Notes under the pieces: generated by a model
Told to the model about the DNA's origin: nothing
Databases searched by the model: none
The model's input: the letters and a program-made list of their open reading frames with translations, nothing else
Position numbers and translations under genes: made by a program
DNA from: Bacteroidales bacterium
GTDB lineage: Bacteria > Bacteroidota > Bacteroidia > Bacteroidales > UBA1402
Length of the DNA stretch: 64,000 bases
Assembly: GCA_021373135.1 (NCBI GenBank)
Contig: JAJFTH010000001.1
Span: 62,001 to 126,000 of the forward strand
Reading direction: 5' to 3'
Shown: positions 45,220 through 57,121 of the stretch, in pieces
Layout of the letters: each line of letters begins with the position of its first letter
How positions within the stretch are numbered: the stretch's first letter is position 1

Positions 45220-45817
45220 GCATTCCTTTTCCCTGACGGATAATCTGAACTTCATCCTGTGTACAGTCTACAACTGTAGATTGGACAATACCGCCGATTC
45301 CACCGTCTATCACCAGATCAACGAGATTACCATAGCGTTCATCAATCAATTCCGGATCGGTGGTGTATTCAACTTGATCGTCCGTATCGTGCAAAGTGGT
45401 GCTCATCAACGGATTTCCAAGCTCACGGACAATGGTCTGGACAATATTGTTTGCGGGGATTCTGATGCCCACCGTACTTTTCTGTTTAAATAACTTGGGT
45501 AATTTATTGCTTCCGTTCAGGATGAAAGTGAAAGGGCCGGGCAAATTTCTCTTCAGTAGTTTAAAAGTCGGGGTATCCACCTTGGCATATTCGCTCAGCT
45601 GACTAAGATCAGGACAAATAAAGGAAAGGTTGGCTTTCCTTGGATCTTCTTTCTTTAGTTTGCAGATTTTTTCAACAGCACGGGTATGAAAGATATCACA
45701 ACCGATGGCATACACTGTGTCGGTCGGATAGATAATAAGTCCTCCATCGCGCAATGCATTGGCTATTTTTTGAATGACCCTTGTATTGGGATTATCTTCA
45801 TATAACTTAATGAGCAT
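45209..45817 (-). CDS. Sua5/YciO/YrdC-family protein
   Basis: A 202-residue YrdC-fold protein. IIYPTDTVYAIGCDIF, KICKLKKEDPRKANLSFICPD, LLKRNLPGPFTFIL, STVGIRIPANNIVQ and STTLHDTDDQVEYTTD are the family motifs. It could make threonylcarbamoyl-AMP for tRNA t6A (TsaC/Sua5) or be the less defined YciO paralog; the short length without the C-terminal Sua5 domain fits TsaC/YciO. The KKEDPRKANLSF and LHDTDD segments look YciO-like. ATG at 45817 is preferred because an in-frame TTG at 45850 lies inside a -7 element. Confidence 0.85.
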   Translation of the reverse strand: MLIKLYEDNPNTRVIQKIANALRDGGLIIYPTDTVYAIGCDIFHTRAVEKICKLKKEDPRKANLSFICPDLSQLSEYAKVDTPTFKLLKRNLPGPFTFILNGSNKLPKLFKQKSTVGIRIPANNIVQTIVRELGNPLMSTTLHDTDDQVEYTTDPELIDERYGNLVDLVIDGGIGGIVQSTVVDCTQDEVQIIRQGKGMLIF

Positions 45818-45847
45818 GCTGTAAAAAAACTTCTTTTTGAATTTGCG

Positions 45848-45855
45848 CAAAGGTA
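45848..45855 (-). promoter_or_regulatory. Predicted -7 element of the Sua5/YciO gene
   Basis: Minus strand TACCTTTG, an exact TAnnTTTG match 31 bases before the ATG. No good -33 was found at 19-21 bases. The element overlaps an in-frame TTG that could otherwise be mistaken for a start. Confidence 0.45.
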
Positions 45856-45913
45856 TGTAATACTAACGACAATAAAAATACGTCTTTTCAAATTGTCTGA
45901 TCAGGTGTAAACA

Positions 45914-45952
45914 CAAAAAAAATGAGGGGCTGCCCTATTTCAGGCAACCCCT
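45914..45952 (-). terminator. Rho-independent terminator after fabI
   Basis: AGGGGCTGCC (45925-45934) and GGCAACCCCT (45943-45952) form a 10-bp stem with one mismatch; on the minus strand it is followed by a run of T (plus-strand A-run 45915-45922). Confidence 0.78.
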
Positions 45953-46027
45953 TCAACTAATACTCCTACTTGAAAACCTTTTTTGTAGGAAAATGGATGA
46001 ACAAGTCATCTATGTCATTACCAATAT

Positions 46028-46885
46028 TTACCCGTAAATGAGTTTACCATGCTCATCCTTGAATTCATCAAAACTCTTATTATATTGATTCATCGCACGC
46101 AAGCTCATACCCATGCTGGAGAATCCCCCATCATGAAAAAGATTCTGCATCGTCACCTTACGGGTCAAGTCAGAGAACATCACCATGCAATAGTCTGCAC
46201 ATTCTGCAGCACTGGCATTGCCAAGAGGTGACATCTTATCAGAAAAGTCCATCAGGCCATCAAAGCCTTTGATACCACTTCCGGCAGTCGTCATGGTAGG
46301 TGATTGGGAAATGGTGTTGATGCGAACTCCTTTTTCGCGGCCATAAATATATCCGAAACTGCGGGCGATTGACTCGAGTAAGGACTTTGCATCTGCCATG
46401 TCATTGTATCCGTAGAATGTGCGCCTGGAAGCCACATAGGTCAATGCAATAATGGATCCGCCTTCTGCAATGGCATCCATTTTCTTGGCCACTTGTATCA
46501 TCTTGTGGAATGAAATGGCAGAAATATCCAGTGTGTTTGTAAGCAAGTTGTAATCCAAGTCATCATAGGTCCGTTTTTTGCGGACGTTGGGAGACATACC
46601 GATAGAGTGAAGTACAAAATCAATCTTTCCACCCAGAATTTCCTGAGATTTTGTAAAAACAGTTTCCAGGTCTTCTATACTTGTAGCATCAGCCGGTATG
46701 ATTTCTGCGTTCAATTTTTCACCAAGCTCCATCACAGATCCCATACGACAGGCGACAGGTGTATTGGTCAGCGTGATGGTCGCACCTTCTTCAACAGCAC
46801 GTTCAGCGACTTTCCATGCGATAGACATATCGTTCAATGCACCGAAAACAATCCCGCGCTTCCCTTTCAATAAGTTGTTTGACAT
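46028..46885 (-). CDS. fabI: Enoyl-[acyl-carrier-protein] reductase FabI
   Basis: A 285-residue NADH-dependent enoyl-ACP reductase of the short-chain dehydrogenase superfamily, last step of each fatty acid elongation cycle. KGKRGIVFGALNDMSIAWKVA is cut here as the nucleotide-binding start (residues ~7-27); LHSIGMSPNVRKKRTYDDLD follows, and the catalytic Tyr-x6-Lys is seen in YNDMADAK. The C-terminal SFGYIYGREKGVRINTISQS and FHDGGFSSMGMSL are characteristic of the Bacteroidota enzyme. ATG at 46885 is used because the upstream candidate at 46921 lies beyond the -7 element (46909-46916). Confidence 0.95.
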   Translation of the reverse strand: MSNNLLKGKRGIVFGALNDMSIAWKVAERAVEEGATITLTNTPVACRMGSVMELGEKLNAEIIPADATSIEDLETVFTKSQEILGGKIDFVLHSIGMSPNVRKKRTYDDLDYNLLTNTLDISAISFHKMIQVAKKMDAIAEGGSIIALTYVASRRTFYGYNDMADAKSLLESIARSFGYIYGREKGVRINTISQSPTMTTAGSGIKGFDGLMDFSDKMSPLGNASAAECADYCMVMFSDLTRKVTMQNLFHDGGFSSMGMSLRAMNQYNKSFDEFKDEHGKLIYG

Positions 46886-46908
46886 AATTTTTCTGTTTAA
46901 TTTCGCAG

Positions 46909-46940
46909 CAAAATTACACAAAATCTTTAAATGTGTGCAA
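46909..46940 (-). promoter_or_regulatory. Predicted fabI promoter
   Basis: Minus strand TTG (46940-46938) and TAATTTTG (46916-46909) with 21 bases between. It lies partly in the 3' end of the S41 peptidase gene region, so fabI is transcribed independently of the upstream operon. Confidence 0.65.
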
Positions 46941-46944
46941 TTTT

Positions 46945-48429
46945 TTATTCAAAAATAGGCATTTTATCCAATTGCAGACCGCGCTCGATGTGTGTAGGAG
47001 ATCTCAACATTCTGTTTTTCTGAACATTCCCGCTTCTTGTCTCAACAGGATTTGGATTGTTAATAATTCCCAAAACGAACAAAGCCTTATTCAACAAATT
47101 TTCATTGACGTCACCGAGAGGCTTGATTCCAAGCAAACCGGTATCATCCACCACGTAGTTCGGGCGAAAGCCGGCTGTAAAATCAGATTCGTTGTTCTTG
47201 TTGAAATATTTGGCGACAATGGGTTGTAGACCCCATTTGTTTTTCGAATCATCTTTTTCGTAAAGCGAGTATGATGCCACATTCTTTCCATAAGTGGTAT
47301 CACCAATCAGGATCACACTTTCTATATAAGGTTTCAACCCATTGATTACCTGTTCACTGGCTGATGCTGTATACCTGCCGGTAAGCACAACCACTCTGCC
47401 ACCCAGATTGTTTCCGATATTGTTGACAGCCTCCAGCACGACTTCCCCATTCATGACTGACTCTGTAAAATAGGTATTGAAAAAGTCCTTTCCGTATTTT
47501 TTCAAATAATAATTATTCAGAAAGTCGTTATAATCATAATAGGTAAATACATTTGATTTACTCAGGTTGGGAACAATGAGGCTGGCCAGAAGCTGTGCCG
47601 AAGAAGAATATCCGCCACTGTTATATCTTAAATCGAGTACAAGGTCTGTGATGCCTGCATTTTTGAAACCTCCGAAAACACGATTCAGTTCAACATCATA
47701 GACTGCATTATCTGTCCCTCCGTCAGGAGCAAAGAAATTATAAACCAGATAACCGACTTTGTGTCCTGAAATCTGATACACAGAATCAAGATATACAGGA
47801 TTTTCCGAATAACTGGCAAGCGTCTGTATGGTCAGGCTCTGTCCTGAAGTATATCCGTTGAACGTACCTTCATCGGTATAATTCACATTCAGGAAACCGA
47901 AGGTTATTTCGCCGGCCGTGGTAGACAAGAGTGTATAATAGTTGGAGGTAGTCAGATCTGATCCATTGACCTTGTCAAAAAGCATACCCCTCTTGATGCC
48001 GGCAGCTTCTGCCGGAGTCCCTTTTTTGGTATAGGTGACCTGCCCTATCACAGCTGTAGATCCTTTTTCCTTCAGATAAAGTACATAGTCGAATCCGATT
48101 TCGTTGGCCTCAACACCTTTTAGGGAAGAAACCAACTCTTGCCAATCCTCGCTGATCCAGGAAAAGCGATCTCCATCCTGAGCTGTTTCGGCATCATATT
48201 GATAGAGCAGTGATTCAAAATAAGCATCCGGATAAAGGGTCTTGTCAGTACTTGACGGCATTTTATCTTCCCAGTAATAGTAATCATCCATCGTCTCGCT
48301 AATCCAGTCATTGACATACTTGTTCGGATTATCTTCCGAGGTATCAATATCAATGACATTTAACAAAATACAGGAATGGAAGGAAAATGTCAAAACAACA
48401 CAAAACAGGGCAATGATAATATGCTTCAT
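46945..48429 (-). CDS. S41 (C-terminal processing) peptidase lipoprotein
   Basis: A 494-residue lipoprotein. The N-terminus ends in a lipobox (SFHSC, Cys20). An N-terminal domain with YVNDWISETMDDYYYWEDKMP is followed by a PDZ-like segment (TYTKKGTPAEAAGIKRGMLF, about 145-165) and the S41 protease domain: VGYLVYNFFAPDG, DLVLDLRYNSGGYSSSAQLLA and TGRYTASASEQVINGL with the catalytic Ser, and a Lys in TTYGKNVASYS. These are tail-specific proteases of the periplasm or outer membrane. It starts 11 bases after murF-alr, so the two are likely co-transcribed. Confidence 0.9.
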   Translation of the reverse strand: MKHIIIALFCVVLTFSFHSCILLNVIDIDTSEDNPNKYVNDWISETMDDYYYWEDKMPSSTDKTLYPDAYFESLLYQYDAETAQDGDRFSWISEDWQELVSSLKGVEANEIGFDYVLYLKEKGSTAVIGQVTYTKKGTPAEAAGIKRGMLFDKVNGSDLTTSNYYTLLSTTAGEITFGFLNVNYTDEGTFNGYTSGQSLTIQTLASYSENPVYLDSVYQISGHKVGYLVYNFFAPDGGTDNAVYDVELNRVFGGFKNAGITDLVLDLRYNSGGYSSSAQLLASLIVPNLSKSNVFTYYDYNDFLNNYYLKKYGKDFFNTYFTESVMNGEVVLEAVNNIGNNLGGRVVVLTGRYTASASEQVINGLKPYIESVILIGDTTYGKNVASYSLYEKDDSKNKWGLQPIVAKYFNKNNESDFTAGFRPNYVVDDTGLLGIKPLGDVNENLLNKALFVLGIINNPNPVETRSGNVQKNRMLRSPTHIERGLQLDKMPIFE

Positions 48430-48440
48430 TCCTTTGATTT

Positions 48441-50903
48441 TTATTCCTGAAAATATATTCGTTTCACACGATTGGACACGGAGGTCAGTATTTCATAAGG
48501 GATGGTTCCAAGCTTCCCGGCTACTTCAGAAAGCGGAAGACCTTCCCCGAAAACGATAACTTCATCTCCTTCTTCTGCCTTGATATCGGTCATATCGACC
48601 ATACAGGCATCCATACATATATTCCCGATAAATCGAGCACGGTGTCCATTGATGAGCACCTCTCCACATCCGTTACCCAAATGACGGTCCAGACCATCGG
48701 CATATCCAATAGGCAAAGTCGCAATGCGGGAATCACGGCTAAGCATGCCTTTTCTGCTATATCCCACGCTTTGTCCGGCTTTCAAACTGTGAATCTGCAG
48801 AATGGTTGTCTTAAGGGTACTCACATTCCGAAGCTTTGACTCATCAACGGATGAAATCCCATACATTCCGATTCCCAATCTGACCATATCATATTGGTAT
48901 TCAGGAAAACGGTCAATACCTGCAGAATTGAGAATATGTCTCAGAATTCGATGGGGGAAGGCAGCCTGAATGGCTGACGAAAAACGGTCGAAAAGTTCCA
49001 GTTGTTGATGGGTAAAATCATCAAAACGAGCCTCATCGCTACCAACCAAATGAGAGAATATGGATTTCACACGCAAGGATTCCTGGCCTTTCAATCTTCC
49101 CAACAGTTCAGGAAGATCATTTTCTTCGAAACCCAAACGGTGCATACCGGTGTCCAACTTGATATGGATGGGATAGCTTTTCACCCCTTCCCGTTCTGCT
49201 TCCCGTATAAAAGCATCCAGCAATTTGAAACTATATATTTCAGGTTCCAGTTTGTGCTCAAAAATAGTCGAAAAACTTCCAAATTCCGGGTTCATCACCA
49301 AAATCGGAATGTAGATACCTCCATGACGCAATTCAACGCCTTCATCTGCCACCGCGACTGCCACCGCATCACAAGAATGTGTCTGAAGCGTTTTGGCTAT
49401 CTCGAGGGCTCCGCTGCCATAGCCTTCAGCCTTGACCATGCAAATCATCTGAGTCTTCGGATTCAGTCTGGACTTAAAGTAATTTACATTGTGCACCAAG
49501 GCATCCAAATTAACTTCCAGCACCGTTTCATGCACCTTCAAGGACAATCTTTCGCTGACCTCCTCAAAACCAAAAGAACGGGAACCTTTTACCAAAACGG
49601 ATTCATTGCGAAGCTGATCCAAAAGGCCGGACAACAAAAGGCGCTCTGTCTGTAAAAAGAAATGGGTTTGCATCGGGAACAAGGATGCATGGGCCGAAAG
49701 TTCATAACCGACCCCGATAAACCGGTCGATCTTTTTACGTATGACCATTTCGGATACAACTTGATACAAATCATCTGCGCTTTGTCCGCTTTGAAGGATA
49801 TCTGAAAGAATCAATGTCCTTTTGGTTGATCCGGCCGAACGTCTTGCCTGAAAATCGAGTGCCAGTTCAAGAGCATTCACGTCTGAATTGTAACTATCAT
49901 TGATGATCACACAGCCGTTTTTGCCCTCTTTTACCTCCAGGCGCATGGCCACCGGTTCCAATTGTCCCATCCTGGCCTCAATATCAATGACTGGAACATC
50001 ACGAAGCAACATGATTGCCAGGCAGTTTATTGCATTTTCAATGGAAGGTGCATCACTGAAAGGTAAAGAAAAAGAGTACTCCTTATCCTTCCAGAAATAT
50101 TGAATATTGGAATAAAGACCTGTACCAACTGTCTTTTTGATATAAAGCGGTGCACCGGAATCCTCAAAAGACCATCCAAAAAGCCGATTTTCAGGATATA
50201 TTGTTTTAAGAGCCTTGTCTGATAAAAACTGGTCCTTGCAATAGATGATGGTTTGGCAAGAAGCAAAAAGCTTGATCTTTTCATTGGCTTTTTCTTCCAT
50301 CGAAGTGAAATTTTCCTGATGGGCACCGGCAATATTTGTCAGAATACCAATTGTTGGAAGAATCATTTTCTGCAATTTTTCCATTTCACCTTTCTGAGAG
50401 ATTCCGGCTTCAAAAATACCAAGATCGGTAGCTTCATCCATTTGCCAAACAGACAACGGCACCCCAATCTGGGAATTGTAACTTCTGGGAGAACGGGTGA
50501 TACATATATCTTTCCGCAACAATTGCCAAAGCCATTCTTTAACGATGGTTTTTCCGTTGCTTCCTGTAATAGCAATGACCGGACAATCAAAACGTTTTCT
50601 ATGGGCAATGGCCAAAGACTGAAGAGCTTTCAGGCCATCCGATACCCAAATGACATTGGCCTCAGGAAAAGCCTCCATATCAAAATCCGGATCGGAAACC
50701 ACAAAATTGCGAAGACCTCTTTTATATAAATCAGGGATATAGCGATGACCATCGTTTCTGGCCGTCTTCAAAGCAAAAAACAAGCTTTCTTCAGGAAAAG
50801 ACAAAGACCTGCTGTCTGTCAATAACCAACTTACAGGAACATTTTCGCAAATCCGACTTTTGGATTTCCAAATTTCGGCCAGTTCATTCAGTGTATACTT
50901 CAT
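48441..50903 (-). CDS. MurF-alanine racemase fusion protein
   Basis: An 820-residue bifunctional enzyme. The first ~440 residues are MurF (UDP-MurNAc-tripeptide:D-Ala-D-Ala ligase), with ATP-binding ITGSNGKTIVKEWL and SQIGVPLSVWQM, GIFEAGISQKGEM and INDSYNSDVNALELAL. From about 455 an alanine racemase follows, with the PLP lysine in MICMVKAEGYGSGA, HIKLDTGMHRLGF, VKSIFSHLVGSDEA and the catalytic Tyr in SVGYSRKGML. The fusion makes the D-Ala precursor and the ligase in one chain; it is a common Bacteroidota arrangement. It follows the GSCFA gene by 49 bases and precedes the S41 gene by 11. Confidence 0.95.
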   Translation of the reverse strand: MKYTLNELAEIWKSKSRICENVPVSWLLTDSRSLSFPEESLFFALKTARNDGHRYIPDLYKRGLRNFVVSDPDFDMEAFPEANVIWVSDGLKALQSLAIAHRKRFDCPVIAITGSNGKTIVKEWLWQLLRKDICITRSPRSYNSQIGVPLSVWQMDEATDLGIFEAGISQKGEMEKLQKMILPTIGILTNIAGAHQENFTSMEEKANEKIKLFASCQTIIYCKDQFLSDKALKTIYPENRLFGWSFEDSGAPLYIKKTVGTGLYSNIQYFWKDKEYSFSLPFSDAPSIENAINCLAIMLLRDVPVIDIEARMGQLEPVAMRLEVKEGKNGCVIINDSYNSDVNALELALDFQARRSAGSTKRTLILSDILQSGQSADDLYQVVSEMVIRKKIDRFIGVGYELSAHASLFPMQTHFFLQTERLLLSGLLDQLRNESVLVKGSRSFGFEEVSERLSLKVHETVLEVNLDALVHNVNYFKSRLNPKTQMICMVKAEGYGSGALEIAKTLQTHSCDAVAVAVADEGVELRHGGIYIPILVMNPEFGSFSTIFEHKLEPEIYSFKLLDAFIREAEREGVKSYPIHIKLDTGMHRLGFEENDLPELLGRLKGQESLRVKSIFSHLVGSDEARFDDFTHQQLELFDRFSSAIQAAFPHRILRHILNSAGIDRFPEYQYDMVRLGIGMYGISSVDESKLRNVSTLKTTILQIHSLKAGQSVGYSRKGMLSRDSRIATLPIGYADGLDRHLGNGCGEVLINGHRARFIGNICMDACMVDMTDIKAEEGDEVIVFGEGLPLSEVAGKLGTIPYEILTSVSNRVKRIYFQE

Positions 50904-50952
50904 ATCATATTATTGTTCGGGTACGGATCTCATCACATCCGAAAATCCCACA

Positions 50953-51936
50953 TTATTCCAGTATTTGTTCAAAAAAGCACCGTTCCTTGTTCAAATCAAT
51001 CTCCGGAGCTTTGGCTGCCAACAATTCAAGGATGGCGATGTTCTTTTTGGCAAAACGCTTGTACGCTTCATCTTCAGGATGAAAAGGTTTGTGTTCCATT
51101 GCCTTGCGAATCTGTTGAACCTGATGAACAATATCTTTCGTTGATTTGGTAAAACAGGTATCTGAAAAGTAATCCCAAATATAACGCTGAGCAATAGCAG
51201 AAGGATGTACCATATCTTCAGCATAAAAACGATAATCCCGCAGATCATCCATCAGCAGTTCATAAGCCGGGAAATAAAATACATGGTCAAAACTTTCACA
51301 AAGGCCTTCAATAGCAAGGTGTAAAGTAGCTTTGCTCAAGGTATTTTCGTGTACGCCATCTTTCATATGCCTGATTGGGCTGACAGTAAACAACACCTTC
51401 AGGTCTGGCTTTTCCTGAAACAGCATTTCGAGCAGTTCAATGTAGAAATACTCAATCTCATGGACAGTCAGCCGACGACGTAAGAAATTCTCTTCAGGCA
51501 TCTTGTGGCAATTAGCCACAATCTGATCTGTAGAAGGCAAAGTATATACCCATGACGTACCGAAGGTGATAATCAGACAAGTTGCATCTTTCAAATCAAC
51601 CACAGCCTGATTGAAAGCTGTATTGATCTTTTCCAGGGTACTTTTGGGATCTGTTCCGGAGAATGAGCTGTGATGGCTGAAACTATGGTAAAAGCCATCA
51701 TGTTCTACCAGTTCCTCTTCCCTAAAGGACTGATCCTGCCACAATCTTTGCAAAGCAGTGCCCACTGAAGCCGGATTATACAAAACCCCGAAAGGGTTGA
51801 GCGATACCCTAAAACCACTCTCTTTCAACATGAGTCCGATATTTTCAGCAAAGCAAGAACCGAGTATCATCATCTTGTCCGTATGAGCAAGATGAAAATC
51901 AGCTATTTGTACAGGGATTGCAGTTCTAAATTCCAT
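50953..51936 (-). CDS. GSCFA-domain protein
   Basis: A 327-residue protein of the GSCFA family, an SGNH-hydrolase-like group named after its motif, seen here as ILGSCFAENIG (residues ~25-35). LNPFGVLYNPASV, FGTSWVYTLP and VSPIRHMKDGVHENTLSKA are conserved blocks, and DMVHPSAIAQRYIWDYF near the C-terminus holds the Asp-x-x-His expected of the SGNH catalytic pair. Substrate unknown. There is no signal peptide. ATG at 51936 is preferred over a TTG at 51945 inside the -7 element. It is probably first in a GSCFA-murF/alr-S41 operon. Confidence 0.85.
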   Translation of the reverse strand: MEFRTAIPVQIADFHLAHTDKMMILGSCFAENIGLMLKESGFRVSLNPFGVLYNPASVGTALQRLWQDQSFREEELVEHDGFYHSFSHHSSFSGTDPKSTLEKINTAFNQAVVDLKDATCLIITFGTSWVYTLPSTDQIVANCHKMPEENFLRRRLTVHEIEYFYIELLEMLFQEKPDLKVLFTVSPIRHMKDGVHENTLSKATLHLAIEGLCESFDHVFYFPAYELLMDDLRDYRFYAEDMVHPSAIAQRYIWDYFSDTCFTKSTKDIVHQVQQIRKAMEHKPFHPEDEAYKRFAKKNIAILELLAAKAPEIDLNKERCFFEQILE

Positions 51937-51942
51937 AGAGGA

Positions 51943-51990
51943 CAAAAGTACAAAATATTATAATTTATATGAGAAAAAAGCTTATTTTTG
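51943..51990. promoter_or_regulatory. Divergent -7 elements for GSCFA operon and dxs
   Basis: Minus strand TACTTTTG (51950-51943) faces the GSCFA gene and plus strand TATTTTTG (51983-51990) faces dxs. Both match TAnnTTTG but neither has an obvious -33 at the right distance. The dxs ATG is 15 bases after its -7. Confidence 0.5.
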
Positions 51991-52004
51991 CAAGCTTATG
52001 AATT

Positions 52005-53909
52005 ATGAAAAACGATAAAGAAAATATTCTAAACACGATAGATTATCCGAGTGATCTCCGAAAGCTCAACGTTAAAGATTTACCCCAGGTTTGCTCAGAG
52101 CTTCGTGAGTTTATCATTGACGAACTGGCTGAAAATCCAGGGCATCTGGGAGCTAACCTTGGAGTTGTAGAACTCACCGTCGCGCTGCATTACGTGCTGA
52201 ACACACCTGAGGACAAATTGGTCTGGGATGTTGGGCATCAGGCTTATGGACACAAGATACTGACAGGACGGCGCAAAGTCTTTTCCACCAATCGGAAATT
52301 TAATGGCATCAGCGGATTCCCGAATCCGGCTGAGAGTGAATATGACTCCTTCATTGCCGGTCATGCATCCAACTCCATTTCTGCTGCACTTGGACTTTCC
52401 ATCGCTGCTAAAATCAAGGGGGACAATCATTTGGTCGTTGCTGTCATCGGAGACGGAGCCATGTCCGGAGGTTTGGCTTTTGAAGGGCTGAACAATGCAT
52501 CCGTACACCCCAATGATCTACTGATCATCCTGAATGACAACCACATGGCCATCGACCGTAACGTTGGAGGGATGAGTGATTATTTGATTAAGATCACCAC
52601 TTCCAAAGGATACAACCAACTACGTTGGAAGACATTTTTGCTGTTTAAGAAAATTGGTCTCATCAATGATCATCGAAAAGGCAAGATTTTGCGTTTCGGA
52701 AACAGTCTGAAAGCTCTTCTGACCAATCAGCACAACATCTTCGAAGGGCTGAACATCAGATACTTTGGACCTGTAGACGGCCACAATATAGAAAATCTGG
52801 TCAAGATTCTGAATGATATCAAAAATATGAAAGGCCCCAAATTGCTTCATGTCTGCACGACAAAAGGCAAAGGGTTCGAGCCTGCCGAACGGGATGCGAC
52901 AGAATGGCATGCCCCTGGCAAATTCAACAAAGATACAGGTGAACGCGATTGCGATGAAAAGCCAAAAGATTTGCCTTTGAAGTTCCAGGACGTTTTTGGC
53001 CACACACTTGTTGAACTTGCCGAAAGTAACCCAAAAATTGTGGGCATCACGCCTGCCATGCCGACAGGATGCAGCATGAACCTGATGATGGATCGTTTTC
53101 CGGACCGCTCGTTTGACGTGGGCATTGCAGAAGGACATGCCGTCACCTTTTCCGCAGGCCTTGCCAAAGAAGGACTTATACCATTCTGCAATATCTATTC
53201 TTCTTTTGCCCAAAGAGCTTATGACAATATCATTCATGATGTTGCCTTGCAAAAACTGCCGGTTGTCCTTTGTCTGGACAGGGCGGGTCTTGTCGGTGAA
53301 GACGGCCCGACCCATCACGGTGCTTTCGACCTGGCATATCTGCGTTGCATACCGAATGTCATCATCAGTTCCCCCATTGATGAACATGAACTTCGCAACC
53401 TGATGTTCACTGCCCAAACCATGAAAGAGGGTCCTTTTGTCATTCGATATCCACGCGGACTGGGTTTTAGCAGGAATTGGAAGAACAAAATGGAGCTCCT
53501 GGAAGTCGGTAAAGGAACTTGTCTTATTGAAGGAGACGATTTGGCCATCCTATGTGTAGGCCCCATTGGAGAAACCACATCCGATGTTGTCAATAAATTG
53601 AGTCAGGAAGGTATATCGGTGGCTCTTTATAACATGCGGTTTATAAAACCTTTGGATGAAGCACTCCTGCAATCAATCGGTGAAAAATTCAACAAAATCA
53701 TTACCATCGAAAACGGCGTTTTGGAAGGAGGTTTCGGAAGTGCTGTACTGGAATATTATTCCGAACATCATCTTTCACCGGAAATTAAACGCCTGGGGCT
53801 ACCCGACGAATTTGTGGAACATGGATCTGTTGCCGAACTGCATCATTTATGCGGAATCGACAAAGAAGGTATAAAAAAGGCCATCCTTGATTTATTAAAA
53901 GAATCATAA
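52005..53909 (+). CDS. dxs: 1-deoxy-D-xylulose-5-phosphate synthase
   Basis: A 634-residue TPP-dependent enzyme that joins pyruvate and glyceraldehyde 3-phosphate, first step of the MEP isoprenoid pathway. The N-terminal half has [33 protein letters not shown] and the TPP motif [17 protein letters not shown] with [14 protein letters not shown]. The transketolase-like second domain has [35 protein letters not shown] and the C-terminal domain [15 protein letters not shown]. It starts with an ATG 15 bases after a -7 element and is separated by 101 bases from trkA downstream. Confidence 0.96.
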   Translation: MKNDKENILNTIDYPSDLRKLNVKDLPQVCSELREFIIDELAENPGHLGANLGVVELTVALHYVLNTPEDKLVWDVGHQAYGHKILTGRRKVFSTNRKFNGISGFPNPAESEYDSFIAGHASNSISAALGLSIAAKIKGDNHLVVAVIGDGAMSGGLAFEGLNNASVHPNDLLIILNDNHMAIDRNVGGMSDYLIKITTSKGYNQLRWKTFLLFKKIGLINDHRKGKILRFGNSLKALLTNQHNIFEGLNIRYFGPVDGHNIENLVKILNDIKNMKGPKLLHVCTTKGKGFEPAERDATEWHAPGKFNKDTGERDCDEKPKDLPLKFQDVFGHTLVELAESNPKIVGITPAMPTGCSMNLMMDRFPDRSFDVGIAEGHAVTFSAGLAKEGLIPFCNIYSSFAQRAYDNIIHDVALQKLPVVLCLDRAGLVGEDGPTHHGAFDLAYLRCIPNVIISSPIDEHELRNLMFTAQTMKEGPFVIRYPRGLGFSRNWKNKMELLEVGKGTCLIEGDDLAILCVGPIGETTSDVVNKLSQEGISVALYNMRFIKPLDEALLQSIGEKFNKIITIENGVLEGGFGSAVLEYYSEHHLSPEIKRLGLPDEFVEHGSVAELHHLCGIDKEGIKKAILDLLKES

Positions 53910-54010
53910 TTCTTATTGTATGAAACGAGCATGTTTGTAAAAACTTCCAAGTTTATGATAAAATGGACATGCGAGTTCCATAGGACATTAAACGAAAAAA
54001 TGATTATCAG

Positions 54011-55348
54011 ATGAAAATAATAGTTGCAGGTGCCGGAGAAGTTGGTAGACATTTGGCAAAAATGTTATCACGGGAGAAACACAATATTGTGGTTCTGGAC
54101 TTAAATGAAGAAATCCTTGCCAATCTTAATACGAATTATGACGTCATGACACTGGTTGGATCCCCTGTATCCATTGAAAAGCTTAAGGAAGCAGGAGCAA
54201 AATCTGCCGATCTTTTTATAGCAGTAACCCCGGATGAAAGCCGGAACATGACAGCTTGTATCTTGGCAACCAAACTGGGAACTAAGAAAACAGTAGCCCG
54301 CATAGACAATCCCGAATATCTGGAAAGATCCTACAAAGCCTTTTTTGAACAATTGGGCATCGACTCCTTAATTTATCCGGAAATGTTGGCTGCAGAAGAA
54401 ATTGTCAATAGCCTAAAACGCCCATGGACCAGACAATGGCATGAATTCTGCGGAGGAAAATTAATTTTGGTCAGTGTGAAAGTCCGTTCCAACGCCTCCA
54501 TTCTGGAAAAGCCACTATCTGAATTGTTTAAAGATGAGAACGCTTACCGCATCGCAGTCATCAAACGTCAAAACAGGACGTTAATTCCTTCAGGAAAAGA
54601 TATGGTTCTTGCGGGAGACTTGGTTTTCTTTATTTCTACACCTGAAGCCATAGAAACCATCCGAAAAATCTGTGGAAAAGCCAGCAATGAAGTACATAAT
54701 GTCATGATTATGGGTGGTAGCCGGATTGCCATTAAAGCTTCTCAGTTGTTGTCTGATGACTTTAACGTAAAGATTATTGAACAGAACCGTGATCGTGCCG
54801 AATGGTTGAAGGAAAGAGTCGATTCAAACACCTTGGTCATTGTTGGTGACGGCAGGGATGTGGATCTTCTCGAATCTGAAGGCATTGAAAGAACGGATGC
54901 CTTTGTCGCCTTGACAGGCAGTTCTGAAACAAACATCCTTTCCTGTCTGGCCGCCAAAAATTACCACATTCACCGCACCATTGCGGAAGTTGAAAACATT
55001 GATTACATTGCTCTGGCTGAAGGTTTGGACATAGGCATGATTATCAACAAAAAGCTGATTTCCGCAGGCCATATCTACCAGATGATGCTTGAAGCCGATG
55101 TCTCCAATGTAAAGAGTCTCGCTTTTGCAGATGCGGAAGTGGCAGAATTTGTCGTCAACAAAAAGGCTAAAATCACAAAAGTAGTGGTCAAGAATCTGGA
55201 CCTTCCGGAAAATATCAGTTTGGGTGGTTTGGTTCGAAAAGGTAAGGGAATGTTGATTTACGGAGATACCCAAATCCAGGAAGATGACCACGTTGTTGTT
55301 TTCTGTCCGAACTCATCCATCCAACGCATAGAGAAGTTCTTCCAGTAA
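54011..55348 (+). CDS. trkA: Trk potassium uptake regulatory protein TrkA
   Basis: A 445-residue cytoplasmic regulator with two tandem RCK units. Each has a Rossmann NAD-binding fold (GAGEVGRHLAKMLS near residue 8 and MIMGGSRIAIKASQLL near 233) and a TrkA-C domain (about 140-225 and 365-445). It gates a TrkH channel in the inner membrane. In related genomes trkH commonly follows trkA; here a terminator follows, so the channel must be encoded elsewhere. In this window it is downstream of dxs. Confidence 0.93.
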   Translation: MKIIVAGAGEVGRHLAKMLSREKHNIVVLDLNEEILANLNTNYDVMTLVGSPVSIEKLKEAGAKSADLFIAVTPDESRNMTACILATKLGTKKTVARIDNPEYLERSYKAFFEQLGIDSLIYPEMLAAEEIVNSLKRPWTRQWHEFCGGKLILVSVKVRSNASILEKPLSELFKDENAYRIAVIKRQNRTLIPSGKDMVLAGDLVFFISTPEAIETIRKICGKASNEVHNVMIMGGSRIAIKASQLLSDDFNVKIIEQNRDRAEWLKERVDSNTLVIVGDGRDVDLLESEGIERTDAFVALTGSSETNILSCLAAKNYHIHRTIAEVENIDYIALAEGLDIGMIINKKLISAGHIYQMMLEADVSNVKSLAFADAEVAEFVVNKKAKITKVVVKNLDLPENISLGGLVRKGKGMLIYGDTQIQEDDHVVVFCPNSSIQRIEKFFQ

Positions 55349-55407
55349 ATATAAAGGGAAAAAATTTGCAAAATAATCAGAAAAGCATAACAAAAATATA
55401 TTCTATG

Positions 55408-55449
55408 AAAAAGAAACGCCCCGGTCTTACGACTGAGGCGTTTCTTTTA
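55408..55449. terminator. Bidirectional terminator between trkA and groL
   Basis: A 16-bp stem with one mismatch (55411-55426 with 55431-55446), a four-base loop, T-rich tail on the plus strand and A-rich flank on the left, giving a T-tail on the minus strand. It serves both convergent genes. Confidence 0.88.
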
Positions 55450-55468
55450 GTTATATAGAACCTGAATG

Positions 55469-57121
<1,653 letters not shown>

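Noticed and set aside
52620..53417. Open frame antisense to dxs
   Set aside because: No family features, fully inside dxs on the other strand.
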